The notes: generated by a model from the sequence alone, not told the origin. 64,000 bases of DNA from Cyclospora cayetanensis (GCF_002999335.1 NW_020312757.1:100044-164043); one strand, 5' to 3'; positions 24,901 to 36,990 are shown, numbered from the stretch's first letter. Numbers and translations are program-made.

Positions 24901-26988
24901 CAGCTGATCTACGAACGCGGAGACATGAGCTTGTTGAGCCACGACTTCGAGATCTGCTAGGGTTTTGGCTTCAGGGCAACCCAGGCGGATGTTCTCTTCA
25001 ATCTAAGAGTGGACCCCACAAACCACACATGCACACATGTACGACCTGACGCCTTCATTACACGGCCTACAACAAATCCGTCCTGCGAGGTGTGCTGCGA
25101 TCGATCAGACCTACAAGAGGAAGGCTCCGAGAGCCTCGCAGCCACAACGGCCACCTCGTACACCCTGACTGACGAGGCCATCGGCATCGAAAATGATAGA
25201 GGAAGAAAGCATGCGCGCACAAAAGCCCTCTTCTCTAACATTGGGGAGCAAGGCAACCAAAGAAGGGAACAGAAATTGCGAACGAATTGACAGCCCTACT
25301 CAGACATAGCTCACAGTTGTAGAGAAGAGTCGAGGCTCTTGCATGACCACCCCGAGGCGCGACCGATACCATCGCGTATTCAGGCTCGTCAGATCCCTGC
25401 AGCTCCACAGGACAGACCAATGTGGACCCTCTGTCTTCAATCTAAAAAGGAAGGAAAGGTGGGCTGCCTTCCCCTAGAGGGAAGCAGGAAGCAAAAGCTC
25501 AAGAGGAAGGAGCCCTCTCATGCAGCTGTTGAGAAGCGAGGGTTACTTCGTTGCCACTCAGGTTGGGGGGTTGGGGGGTGGGCTGCTCGTCTGTATGTGT
25601 GCATGCAGCAGCTGTGCGTTCCCTCACCGTCCAGCAATTGAAATTTTCCCTTCGACGGGGTCATAGATACGCTGAGTGAGTTGCAGGATAGTTGATTTGC
25701 CACAGCCGGAGGGGCCAACAAACGCGACGGACTTCCCTGCTGGGATTCTTAGCGAAAAGTTTTTCAAAATGACGGCCCCTGGTCTCGACGGATAGGAGAA
25801 AGTGACGGAATCGAACACGATATCGCCGTCCAGAGCCACGTCCTTGTCTCCTGTGGGGTCTGTTGGGTCGATCGCTGAGGGCTCCTCAATGACTTCGTAT
25901 ATCGTCTCCGCAGATTTCACGGCCTTCATGAGCAGCGATATGTTCTCTGCTATGTTGCCTAGTGTGAAGGAAGCCATGAGGAGACAGACGGAAATCACAA
26001 ATGCCGACCCACCCTCGAACTCTGGCCTCGGCCACATCGAGGGGGGCTGCTGGAAGATGGCTTCGCCACCTGGTGGGAGACTCGCGATTATGTCTTCCAT
26101 GCCTCTTGCTACTTTGCCCCCGCTCAGATAGAAAACAAGCGCAAACATTGCAAAGACGGATGAGATGAGGCCTCCTATGCCCAGACCGGAGAGGAAGCCC
26201 CCCCAAATGCCGGCCTTCTCTGCCTCTCTGTTGTGGTGCGTGTATCTCTCGATAGCTACATTCTCCCCTCCAAAAGCAACAACAGTCCTCATACTGCTGA
26301 AGGTCTCCGTGGCTACAGATCCCGCCTCCTCCAGCGCTTTGTTCACCTTGGTCGAGGTTGTGCGCATTGCCCATCCAAGAACTGCTCCAGAGAAGGCCGC
26401 TGGCAAGAGACCGACTAGCGAGCACAGAGTGATGGACCAGCAGCTCATGAAGGCGATAACTATGGACCCAATAATAAGCACTACGTTCGAGGGAATTGCC
26501 ACGAGCTTCATGCCAATACCATCCCGCACGGATGCCAAACAAACATCCAGGCGCGCAGACAAGGAGGCAGCATCGTTCGTGTCGTACCAACTCATAGACT
26601 GAGACAGCACAGAATCCACGTACCGGCAACGCATGCGCGCCGTTACACGATCTGCACATATCTCCATGCACATACATGCAATTGCCTGGAGCACCAAAGT
26701 TACGCCCCCAGCGATAGCCATCTCCTTCACCGTGCCGCTCACATCCATGGTGGTATGTAGGTTGTTTATTGTGGACCCAAACGACCGCATGAAGTAAGGC
26801 AACATGCTGCCTGCGGCGGCCGCAAACAGGAAACTAATGCATAGAAGGAACAGCTCAAAATTGCTGGCCTCCTTAAACGGCAGGAAGACGCTGCCCCGCT
26901 TCAAGGCATCGGCGAATGACGTCGGAGCGATTCCCCTTTTGGGGCCCCCTTTTGGGGGACTCACAAGAGCGGCTTTTTCGGATGACAT
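21987..26988 (-). CDS. Full-length ABCB/MDR-type ABC transporter (P-glycoprotein family), four exons
   Basis: ABCB full transporters use ATP to move lipids, drugs or other amphipaths across membranes. Exons (minus): 26988-25628, 25396-25315, 25002-22870 and 22424-21987. All have GT/AG borders and compatible phase, giving 1,337 aa, close to the usual 1,250-1,400. Order: TMD1 (about 30-370); NBD1 with Walker [10 protein letters not shown] near 425, Q-loop VVMQEP, signature LSGGQKQR near 529, Walker [13 protein letters not shown] and H-loop AHRLTT; TMD2 (about 710-1010); NBD2 with Walker [10 protein letters not shown] near 1104, [13 protein letters not shown] near 1225, [12 protein letters not shown] and AHRLST. 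Both ATP sites look intact. Two insertions stand out: a Lys-rich SSKKKKEDS in TMD2, and about 18 residues ([15 protein letters not shown]...) between Walker A and the Q-loop of NBD2. The substrate is unknown. The start is the first ATG of exon 1, preceded by a 21-bp triplicate in the 5' flank. Confidence 0.95.
25559..25584. repeat. G-rich tract in ABC intron 1
   Basis: Plus strand shows GGTTGGGGGGTTGGGGGG followed by TGGGC. These are three or four G-runs separated by TT or T, a pattern able to form a G-quadruplex. On the transcribed (minus) sense it is a C-rich tract in the first intron of the transporter, just downstream of the exon 1 donor. Confidence 0.7.
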
Positions 26989-28040
26989 ATTGTCGCTCCT
27001 TCCTCTATATTTGTCGCTCCTTCCTCTATATTTGTCGCTCCTTCCTCTATATTTGCGTGTCTCTTTGTGGCTTCGTGTGGGTCTCGGATCTCGTGCCCTC
27101 CGTTACGGCTTTAGGCACCGAAGGCCTTTTCTGCCAAAAAACAGGCTAAATAGCTCGATATATAGAGCGAAAATCGATTAACAGGATGGGAAGCACGGCT
27201 TCCCAGATCCCCGAATTGATCTGCCAGCAGCCACGGGGCAGTGTTCTGCAGTAGAGAAGAGTGACCCAAGGGCCATTAACCGCTATGCGAAAAGCATAGT
27301 GGCGAGAAACACCAACGAATCACACTGTCCAGATGGGAAGCGATACAAAAGTACGTGCGAGTCGACCCAGAAAGAGATCCAGTGCTGCTCTAGCAGGCCG
27401 CCTGCCCCGCGAACTGATAGCCTGTCCCGGCTCACGAAAATGAAAAGAGCCAGACTCCCGACAAAACCGCCACCCTCTACGTGGTCGTGAGTTAAGTTCG
27501 AACAGACTTCGTGCTCAGTCGCTCCGAAAGGAAGGCGAGAGCTCCGCAGGGGCTGAGCCACGGGGGACGCTCCAGCAAGAATTGGTCGGGTGGGGCCTGA
27601 TGGGACGGGCTGTGTGCTGGATGCTCCGAGGGTCCTCCTGGTTGCAGAGAAATTCGATACGTACAATTGGCGTATTTAATCGCTAGGTGTGGCTTTATAT
27701 TGTTTCTTGATGCAGCAATAGTGCTTGGGGCCACAAAAAACCGTAGTGCTCCACGGCGTCCTATAGGAGCGATGCGAACATTCACAGCACGGTACCTGCA
27801 GAGGGCGCAGCTACACTTCCGTTCTTTGTATCTCACCAATTCTACCCGACTGAAATTAGTCGAGAATACTAAAAATGGCCTGTCTTTTCTTGAATTCTCC
27901 TTAGTGCCGACTCGCACTCGCTTGATACATATTTAGACAGCAGGGTTTCTGCCGCAGCGTTAGATACTTTTGTGAGCAGCTAGCTGAGAGTGCTTAAAGT
28001 GCAAAGAAGGTGTGCTACCACGCATCCTGGCATGTGTGTC
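26989..28040. other. Upstream flank of the ABC gene, no gene recognised
   Basis: The region holds the 21-bp triplicate and a small perfect hairpin at 27188-27204 (GGGAAGC, 3-base loop, GCTTCCC). The overlapping minus-strand frames between 27283 and 27917 show no family motif and no codon-like periodicity. Promoter function is expected by position only. Confidence 0.45.
26995..27055. repeat. Three tandem copies of a 21-bp unit upstream of the ABC gene
   Basis: The unit TCGCTCCTTCCTCTATATTTG is repeated three times with essentially no divergence, ending in TTTGCG. It lies 7-70 bp upstream of the transporter ATG, so it is 5' UTR or core promoter. On the gene's sense it reads AAATATAGAGGAAGGAGCGA, an A/T block plus a purine tract. 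Identity between copies suggests recent duplication or constraint. Confidence 0.9.
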
Positions 28041-28049
28041 TGCTCTCAT

Positions 28050-28460
28050 ACCGGAACTCTGGGAGGCGCGGGCAGGGGGAAGAGGAAGCCCTCGAGTAAA
28101 ACCACTCTATCACCCTCTACCAAGTTTGCTTTCAGTCTAAGGTTCAGTGTCTCCCTAAGGAGGCGTTAAAGAAAAGGTTTCAGATCAGAAATGGCTTGAT
28201 TCAGACGGTTTCCGCTATCTCACTGGCCGCGGATGCAGTAGAATGTCAAGTTTTCCTAAAACAGTGTCCTATTTTTCAACCAAATCATGTGGGAATTCAC
28301 TTGTTTGGTTTTTGTCGGCAGGAGCCTGAAGAAAATAACCCTGTGCAGAAGAAAGTTGGTGGCCTCACTCCCCGCTTCTCTCATGGCTCAGGAGCATCCC
28401 CTCCCACTGGTGCCACAGCAGTGTTATCACGGATGGGGAAATGAAGTTCGCTTCTGCTTC
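28050..28460 (+). mobile_element. Degenerate retroelement leader, third copy
   Basis: This stretch is collinear with the leaders of the two elements at 33.4-33.7 kb (plus) and 38.5-38.2 kb (minus). Shared landmarks in the same order are GGCAGGGGGAAGAGG, GTGTCTCCCTAAGGAG, CCGCGGATGCAGT and AGAAGAAAGTTGGTGGC. Spacing is conserved to within a few bases and point divergence is high. No intact ORF follows; sequence to about 29.3 kb may be further decayed element body. Confidence 0.55.
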
Positions 28461-30100
28461 CTGGTGCCATAGTGACCTGCCTACACATTGAGCATAATCT
28501 GACCCCTGCGACGCACTCTGAAGCCACAAGCTCCTTGGCGCATTCAAAAACATTTCATCGGCAAACTAATCCTGCTTTTCTACGAGCTGTGAAGCTCAAG
28601 GCCGACTTCTAAATATCCTTTTCCCCTAAACCATTGAGTCAGAAAAGGAAGAGTGGGGAAGGCTAGTTCATGCAATACAATCTAGGCCGTTAAGTTGTGA
28701 AATAACCACAATAAAGGCTATGCACACAACCGCTTGCGTCTTGCCGTATCCGTATTCCAGTGTAGCCTTTTTCGGCCTATCCACTCACAAAATACTAGAG
28801 CATTGGTGCTGTTCGCTGCATGAGATACCAGACAGCGAAAGTCCTTGTGCAGCTTTGTGGGTCCATGCGTTTGGGGCTAAATGGCCGAGCGTGATGGCTT
28901 TATTTAATCTCTTTCTCTCTTATGTCGTGGACCCCAGACACGTGCATACTGTTTCACATTTGTAGAGTGATATGTCTGAGCTCGAAGAGAAAACGTGGCC
29001 TCGGCAGACTCAAGGCTGCTAGAGGGTGGAGCGTTTCTTCTTCAGACCTCATGATGGCAGTGTACTCGCCACTTCTGCACAAGCTCAGCTGTTCGATCTA
29101 CAGGATTCGGCAGGAGTTAAGTATCAGGGGATGGGTTTAAAAGGCAGCAGCTCTACATTCAGGGTGCTCGCCTTCGTCGCGCTTTTCGGCCTAAAGATTT
29201 GTGGCCAGTGCGGCCTTCTTGTGCCCCCGAGACAAAACCATACACACAAGTAATGTTCTAACTCTAAACTATATATCGGCAAAAGACGACACCATTAAAG
29301 CCTATTTGAGCGTGCTGCAATTGTAATCGGCAAGCCATGAAAGGGATCAGCATGACAATCCTGCTGAGGATACCGGCACTGAAAAAGTTGCAATTGCAGG
29401 CGGTCAAAGCACGCGGTTTTAACCGGCAGTGCGAATTAGCACCCTCAAGGAACAGCATAAAAATTAGCCTGTTGCTACGGCTGGCAGTAAAGCTATTTTG
29501 CCTCTAACAACAAGTCTATGGTACCCCTGTGGTGGCACAGTGCATCACGCCTCTACATGCTCCCAAAGGCCCGCCGCTGTTGTCTCTGCCGCTTCAACTG
29601 CTCCAACCGTATGCGGGTAAGACGCCTCTCGTCCTCTTCACAAAACTGCAGTACAGCCGCAGCGTCAATTAAACAGAAACTACCAAGCGTTACACTATAC
29701 AAGAGGCATATGTGATATGGTTTACGGGCTGATGGGCTACGGCGTGTGGGCAGCCATTGTTGCCAAACTTTTTCCTCCTTCTTGTGTTAATGTGCTGCTG
29801 CCAGCCTCACCAGCAATCGCGTCTGGAGTCCCAGGATCTTGAGTGAATCCGAGATATCTGCACGGCCATATTTCCAACAATTAGGCCCACAGCTTTCAAA
29901 CCCTCATGCCTACGCGGTAAATCGATCATCGAAGGGAGCTAGGGAGTGGGATCTGAATACCAGGTGGCTGCTGCGCACCTGCTCGTGTGTTTTGCCTGAA
30001 CGACCGACAGCACAGCAAAGCACCTTCAGGCAGCCTCAATCATCAAGGAGAGTCCTAGCCATAGGCGCGGGCAGACATGAGAGGCAATCGTAGTTGCAGC
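28461..30100. other. Gene-poor, possible decayed retroelement body
   Basis: Only short open frames are present. The plus-strand frame near 29026-29253 contains a readable segment (SAQAQLFDLQDSAG) and may be retroelement debris following the leader copy at 28.05 kb, but I do not recognise it. The 3' flank of the rhomboid gene (minus) must lie at the right end. Confidence 0.35.
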
Positions 30101-32438
30101 TCACCAATCGGACGCGGAGAAGGTGTAGGAAAGGTTGAGAAAGGATCCCCAGCGGGGGTCTCCTTCGATTCGTCTCTTATATTCCGTGTAGAGCCAGCCC
30201 GCGGCGATACCTCCCAAGTGGCCCGGCCACGAAACGCCTCGCAGCAACATTGATATTCGCCCTCTCCCCACGCGCGAAATCAAGTAGCAGACGGCATTCA
30301 CCAGAAGGTTCAGCTGGGATAGCTGCAGCGCCGTCAGCATTAGCCCTGATAATAACGACACCACCTGTCACAAAACTGCACCAGATGCGCAACCGCGGGC
30401 ATATTGAGAAACGTACCCAGAAACAGGGAAGGCAGGCACGGAGGAAGTGGGGAGATGAATAGATTCAGAAGAGAGGAAGCAATAAGGTCGCGTTATCACC
30501 GCGTCCCTTGCGTCTGGATGAGACAACACGCCTTCAGTTGACGCAAAAGAGACAGCAGTAAAACCACTCACGGCAGCACTAGCAACAGCAGCAGACCTGG
30601 CAATGGAAGGATGGTCATGAAGGTGTCTCTGCTGCGGCAAACGCCTTCTACCCAGAGGAGACAGCAAGCAAGGCTGGAGGCTCCTAGAACGGGGAGGGGG
30701 CTGGAGATGACGTGCGTAGACACCCCAAGCAAGGATGATAAAAGCAGCAGCCCCCACACATCGCGCCCGCTCAATACAGACTCTAGCTGCTGCAATAGCA
30801 GCTGCAGTAGAAGGCAGTTCATCAGCAAGTGAGCCAAGCCCGCGTGACTCAGACCTGCGCCGCAGCAGCCTCTGCAACAATATCAGTAGCCCAAGCATCG
30901 AACCACCACACCTTAATAAGGCTGTACGCAGGAACCATTGGGGGGGAAAGGAAGGGGAATATATACAGGCCAAGGAACCAGGTTGTGGGGTTGCCATGCT
31001 TGATAAGAAGCAAGAAAAAAAAGTCCATTCATCTGAGATGTGTTCAGGCTGTTTGCTGCTAATGCTGTTTACGCTGCTTACTGGCAGTGAAGATCGTGTG
31101 GAGTCTGCCAGCCAGCAGGGCCTCACGGGAGGCCGCAAAATGATTCATCAACAGCCGCATCAGGTGGCTGCCCCACAGGCTGCTGCTGTTTGAGGCTGCC
31201 GCAGCAACACGCCACAAAAGAAAGATCCCCCCGCAGGAGTACAACAGCAGCTTAGACGCTTCGGCAGAACTGCTCCCCACACTCGGCCGTACGCACCCAC
31301 TGTCTTGCAGCTGATGGCGCTGATGCCACTGCTGCCGCACACTCATAGGTTCCGGTTGAGGCTTCAAGGGAGAAAATTCCACCAACGGGGTCCCCAGTGG
31401 GCCCCACACCCACCAAGGATCGTCTCTGGGGAATCCCAGCGCGATGCTGCCGTTCACATGACCACTTTCTTTGATGCTGCTTCTGCTACCGAGAGACGCC
31501 CACTCTGGCCAAAGCCAGGCAAAGCCGCCTCTCTCCGCAGCAGCAGCAGCTGCCGCAGCAGCAGCTGCTGCCGCTTCTGCTTCTACCCTGCGCTGGCGTT
31601 CTACAAGCCACAAGACGGCAGCCGTGCCGCTAGCTGCACACAGAAATGCTCTTAAGGACCAACCGGCACCTCCGCCGCCTCTGCCTTCTGCAGATGAAGC
31701 AGTCTGCTCTTGCTGCTTCCGTTGCTGCACGAGACGCTGCCTGTGCTGCGAGGCAGAAGGAAAGGGCGGCCTCAGAGAGGTCTGCCAGTGAGGCGCTACA
31801 GCCAAATTCCTACAGCCGCTGCTGCCGGGAAGCCAGATCTGCTTTGGGGTCTCCCAAGGAGGCCTCTTAACAAGTGCCCTGGGGTAGACGCTTCTGGCTT
31901 CGAATCGAAGGGCACCTGCATGCGATCTTGGAGAGGGCCCCTGGGGGCCCCCTTGAGATAGATGCGCCCTGCCTGGCTTTCCATGATGATGCGCGACGAA
32001 CAGTGAGGAGCCGGCAGGCATTGCGAAATGAGGCCTTTGAGGACCTTTGCCCATCGACAGGGAGAGGAAGGAGGATGGATCCGGTGGGTGTTCGTGCAGC
32101 CGTAAAGGCCCTGCAGCCACAGTAAATCCACGCCTAACGCCACCACGTGGAGCCCACAACTGAGTACCCCCAGTATGACCAACAAGCGCTGTGGGTGCTG
32201 CTGCCTTTTGCCGCGTCGCGACGAGCATCGCTACTGCTGTTGCCGCTGCTGGAATCGGCGTTACGCGCTCTATAAAACTGAAGGGGACACCGAGAATCTT
32301 GGTCTCCCCTGGGGCCAAGAGGGCCCCCGGGTGCTGAAAAGGACGCCACATGGTGAGCGTCCACTTTATTTTCTCATTTCCATTGGGTTTGCCCGATGGA
32401 TGAGGCAACCTCGAGTGGTTTGCTCGGGGTACAGTCAC
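30101..32438 (-). CDS. Rhomboid intramembrane serine protease, PARL/ROM6-like
   Basis: Rhomboids cut transmembrane segments within the bilayer using a Ser-His dyad. Exons (minus): 32438-31082, 30854-30597 and 30345-30101, with GT/AG borders and consistent phase, giving 619 aa. Exon 1 is mostly a long N-terminal extension. It has a hydrophobic segment (LRAFLCAASGTAAVLWLV), a poly-Ala run, and a further membrane segment with IFLLWR before LHTIFTAS. Exon 2 opens with LSHAGLAHLLMNC, the conserved H-x-x-x-N region, and reaches VLGASSLA with the probable catalytic Ser near 512. Exon 3 carries SWPGHLGGIAAGWLY with the catalytic His near 580. A helix ahead of the core, the N-terminal extension and the GHLGG form fit the mitochondrial PARL class (ROM6 in Toxoplasma). 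Mitochondrial targeting is inferred. The residue after Ser is Ser rather than Gly. An internal ATG about 30 codons in could be the true start. Confidence 0.85.
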
Positions 32439-33330
32439 CGCGAGGGCCCATTACCCCAGGACGAACCAGCAAAGCGGCGAGTTGCAGTCTCTACGTCTTC
32501 CACAGCAACTAAGTGACAAAAAATATTGGAAAGGGTGTTCTCTTGAACGTTAGTTAAGCCACACTGGCAATGATTGCAGCGGGGCTATTTCACGGACCCC
32601 AAAAGCCCACAACTGGGAGGCGTAGGTCTGGGGTGACCTATCCATACGGTGCAAGGGAATTAATTTGCCTGCGTGTTACTCTTGTGGCATGTTAATTCGT
32701 TCACATGGCTTGCGTCATTAACCCATAGGGGCGTAACATAATGGCCATCGTCACTCGAAGAGCTGGCCGTGGTGGAAGGGACCAAACAGTTAGGGTGTCG
32801 GCGCTTTGAACTCCAATTGTATATTGAGGAGGAAGGCATTGCTGCACCTGAAATCGCTACTTCATCAGGCCGCTATTTGAAGTTAATCGATGAGGGAAGC
32901 GGGGGTCCTTTCCAGCAGCATGGCTGTTCTTCTCTGCGCGCCCTTGAGAATGCAGAGTAAAACTGAACTGGAAGGGGGAAATCAGTAGGAAACAATGAGT
33001 AAATAAGGCTCGCATGCTGGTCATGCGGTGCTGCTCTTGGCGTTTTTGTACTTTGTCTCCACCGACCTTTGCCTCCATACTTCTCTCCGCATGGCTCCCT
33101 TTGTGTGCACTCCCACTCTAGCGGGTAAAGCTATGCTTCAACACTTTTTAATATACTAGAAATATTTTTGGATGCGGAATCAGCAAATACATTGAATCGT
33201 TGGCTTGTCTGTTGGTTTGGTTTTTTCTTGAAGATTAGCGTCAGCTCAATACAACATGCCGCAATGATGAGTGCATGCGCACTAGGTGCTGTATACAATT
33301 AGTTGGGCTGCTTGTAGTGCTTAGAGGGTG
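32439..33330. other. Upstream flank of the rhomboid gene, no gene recognised
   Basis: About 0.9 kb of AT-balanced sequence with few triplet repeats, lying between the rhomboid start and the first retroelement leader. No open frame here shows a recognisable family. Promoter function is expected from position. Confidence 0.45.
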
Positions 33331-33339
33331 CAGCAACAT

Positions 33340-36300
33340 GGACCTTAGCTGTCCTCATTCCCTCATGTCAGAAGCCTCAAGGGCACGTGCAGGGGAAGGA
33401 GGGAATACATCTGCGACACACTGCATGTCTATCTACTAAAATTGTATCAATTCTGAAGCTAAGTATCTCCCAATGGATACCTGAGATACAATGTTGCACC
33501 TCGTAGCACTGCATGGTTTGATGCAGCTGTTCCCCGCCGACCGCGGATGCAGTGAGATGTTAGCTTTCCCTCCAACAGTTCCCTAGTTTCCATCAAATCA
33601 TTTGATAACTAAATTATCTGACTTATTTGTGCAACAGTCTGGAGGGAATGTTCTCTTCAGATGGAAGTTGATGGCGCAGCGCCTAATCGGGTGGCAGAGC
33701 CCGGGTTGCATTCTAACATGAGCGTAGCAGCTCCACAGCTCATAGAAAAGCATCATTATTTAGCCGCTTAAATGTGTGTGAATGTGTCTATGAGTTTATG
33801 GCAGTCAAAAAGGTGTGCTGGTTGAAAGGGTGGTCGGCTACTCAAAGATTTTATGCGCCGGCGGCGAGATACCTCTCTTTGCAGCCACAGGTAAAGAGAA
33901 ACAAGTGCTCTTTGCGACATTTCCGCAAAAGGACGCCCTTCAGTATTGGCTTTATTGATATGAGGCATTCTTTTGCCTGCATTGTTTAATACCATTTGAG
34001 TCTTCATACAAGTCCTGACTCATCGGTCTTTGCCGAGATCTGCTCAACAACAAGTTTCGGGAAATTTGAGAAAGCATAAGCACGGGAAAATACCAGTACA
34101 TGATGCTGAGAAGTAAAACACTTCGGTTTGCAAAAGCTACGATGTACATAAACCGCTGCTATATCGAATATTTTCGTCGGGTGTAGCCCAAATTTCATAT
34201 CAGTTGGTCGCAGGCTTGGCAGCCATCCAACGATTAACAGCGGACCAGTGAGGCTTCCACAAATGCTGGACTACTCGAGGTTTCAGGAACAATTCAGCAC
34301 AAATTATGCTTCTCTGGCTGAGGAGAAAGAAGGCAATGAGGATTTAGAACTGATCGATGTTGGCGCTCTGAGAGCCGGCCAGCCTTAGGGAACCCGTGCT
34401 CCTAAGCAGCATCATAGAGCTCCCCAACAATGCAGCCAATTCTAATGTGTAAAGGCAAGTCATATGATTTGGAGCTGAAAGAGGCATGCAAAAGACCAAT
34501 TAAGTTGAACAATTGGACACGGACGTACGCTACTTGATGAGCAAAGGTGCATTAGGGAAAGAGCAGGCCTCTAACGCAGGCCGCGGCACAGTAAAGGGGG
34601 CCACAGAGGACAGAGCCTTAGTTGAACACCATCAACGAATCACCTTTGTGCTGGTACAAGCTCACATGCTCACACATCGGTTGCGCTACTTGCCACTGGA
34701 TGTGAAGTGGATATTCTTTCTAATGGTATGATCCAGAAATGCAGGCCGCTATTCACGCGGTGGAGCAGTGCCGAAGATTCAGGCTTGTTGTCAGGTGACA
34801 CAACAAGGAGATTGAAAAGGCTATGGTAACTAAAATGGCGCTTTTCATCGAAGTTTTATGGTATTAGCACGGATCAAAACCTGTGTGTAGGGCCCGTGCA
34901 CCATGACGCAGTACTAGATGTGCCAGGGGTGATCCAGAAGGAAGCTCCCATGGGACCACGGGTGCGTGCTGGGGCATTTCTTGTGCCTAGAGACGTTTGC
35001 GAAAAGCGCTTCTTGGTCTGTTCAGCAACGCCTATTTTATGTATGCCGTAGGGTGTAGAGTCGATGGCTCAGCAAGGTGAGGCCAGGCCGTCGTGTGAGC
35101 AGATCAACAGAGCAGTACGAGAAGACGGTTTTCAGCAGTTATTCCTCCCAGCTGGTTCTACTAAAGATCTAGTACTAGCAAACTCAATTGCCTATCCAGC
35201 CTACGAAACGCAGGAATGAGCAGCTACCAAGCAACACTTCGCAGATGTGCTAAAATGTGACTTGCCAACAGGCTGGCCTCCTGGTGATCGTCCAGCGCAC
35301 CGTGAGAAGCAGACCCCCATATCAGCACCAAATTATGCTCCACTGTATTATGAGCTGCCACAACATAACAAGGCTACTTAGCTGCAAGCGGAAGGTCTGT
35401 TGAAAACGGGCACAGTTCAGGTTGACCAGCGCCTGTGAGCAGAACCCAGTGTTGGCGACAGATGGCACAGCTTCGTTAATATTCAAGCTCTGAAAAAATT
35501 GCAACGAAACAGAAGTTTACGATGCCTCATATAGGCATATTACTTGACAAACCGTCGGAATCTACAATATACTCCACATTCGAAGTACACCAACGCCTCC
35601 TTACAACCATCCGTTCACCCGGATGGCAGACGCACAAGAGAGCTTCACAATCGCACTCGCAAACAAAAGCATACCTATGTGGCGTTTGGGCTTGTTAATA
35701 CCCCAGCTGAACTGTAGCATTAAGTATATTGGGGTTGTTGTGAGTCATTCAAGAAGACTGGATGACTGTTTATATTGTCAGCGACTCCGTATTCAGCCAA
35801 ACCTTCCAGGCACACTAAAAGCACGTTCTGCTTGTGCTTCAGCCAGTGCGGGGCAATCAGCGGTATGTAAAGGCATAAAAGGATTCGTTACCCTTCAAGA
35901 CGCTTGTGTTTCTAGAATTCTATGTTTGGGTTGCCAGAGATAAAGCATATCCGGCAACGATTAAAGCAATCAGGGCCTGGTCTCTATCTTTACGCACTTC
36001 CAAAGACTTTGAGAACTTCTATGGGCTGGCATCCAATTACCTGGCATCCATTCCTGGGTTTACACGGAACGCTGCTTTTTTGCCTGCTTTACATTCTAAA
36101 ACGCAGTCTGTGATCTGGACCTATGAGGCAGGTGCCGCGCCGAGGACAGTTGTCATCCGCCTTCCAACTACTCGTTATTAGCGTTGCCAGATTATGAGCC
36201 CCATTTCGTATCGACAGCCAATGCCGGTGACATCAGTGGGTGCAACTGTCTCTCCACAGGCTACAGGCTCTCCATGGCACTTACTTATTGCTTGTTATTC

Positions 36301-36990
36301 TATCGCTCTGCCGACGCCGAGCAGCGGAATCCAGTGCAGGAAAGTGAACGCTGTGATGGGAGGGGCGTAAAAAATGCCAGCACTATTTATATGGGCATTT
36401 TTTAAGCGTCCGGAAGTGCCATAAGCTTTAAGTCACCTTAGGAAAAGTGTACAGACTATTGATAATCCTAGATGTGTTTGCTGGAGTGGGTGCATCCTCC
36501 TTCATAACATTACAGTACAGTACATGAAGGGCATCATCAGCGTAGCCATAGACGCGCGCTCGCAACATCCTAATGATTTACTGCTGTGCAGCACAGCCGC
36601 TGCTGCTCGTGATAATTTAAAGTTTTATTCAAATCGCTTGGATCCTATGCCTTCGAAATCCATGCATCCGCTATCTGGGCGAAACAGAAATGGTGGCAAC
36701 ATGGCGCACTACCATGCTGAGGATGGCATGCTACGGTATAAAAGCGTAAGCTCTGCCACTTGTACAATGAGGCTGCTTTTCTAAATGTCGCTTTGCTCAA
36801 AGCGCAGATATATTGTTCCTTATGACCAAGGTGGGAATCACATCATGTTGGAGAATGTCCTACAGATTTTTGGTGGCCTGGGTTGCGTCCCCCTGGCTGC
36901 GGGGCGCACTTCCACGCCCAGCTTATCAGAAACCACAGCCGCCCAACAGTTGTCAACCAGACAATTTGCAAATTCTCTTGGTTCGTGAAA
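33340..36990 (+). mobile_element. Degenerate Ty3/gypsy-type LTR retroelement, plus-strand copy
   Basis: The leader (33375-33690) matches the minus-strand copy at 38.5-38.2 kb. The body at 34245-34735 matches the inverted copy at 37745-37205. Polymerase traces follow in order. At 35241-35420 there is a pre-palm block with LPTGWPPGD then a stop, like the L-P-x-x-x-P entry of gypsy reverse transcriptases. At 35700-35760 there is KYIGVVVSHSR, like the F-L-G-x-x-V-S motif. At 35930-36100 there is a connection block KAYPATIKAIRAW...FYGLASNY. A tail at 36520-36988 may be RNase H or the integrase zinc region. The element is broken by many stops and frame changes, so it cannot be active. Boundaries and target-site duplication were not resolved. 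Confidence 0.72.
34245..34735 (+). repeat. Left arm of an inverted retroelement repeat
   Basis: The reverse complement of 37205-37745 is recognisably the same sequence. Shared stretches include AATGCTGGACTACTCGA, GTCATATGATTTGGAGCTG, GGCATGCAAA, GACCAATTAA, TTGAACAA and AGGGAAAGAGCAGGC. Roughly three quarters of positions agree by eye, with small indels. This is the gag-pol junction region of the two oppositely oriented element copies. Confidence 0.85.

Noticed and set aside
31471..31791. Ala-rich plus-strand frames opposite the rhomboid gene
   Set aside because: They are antisense to exon 1 of the rhomboid gene, where the poly-Ala run gives complementary triplets.
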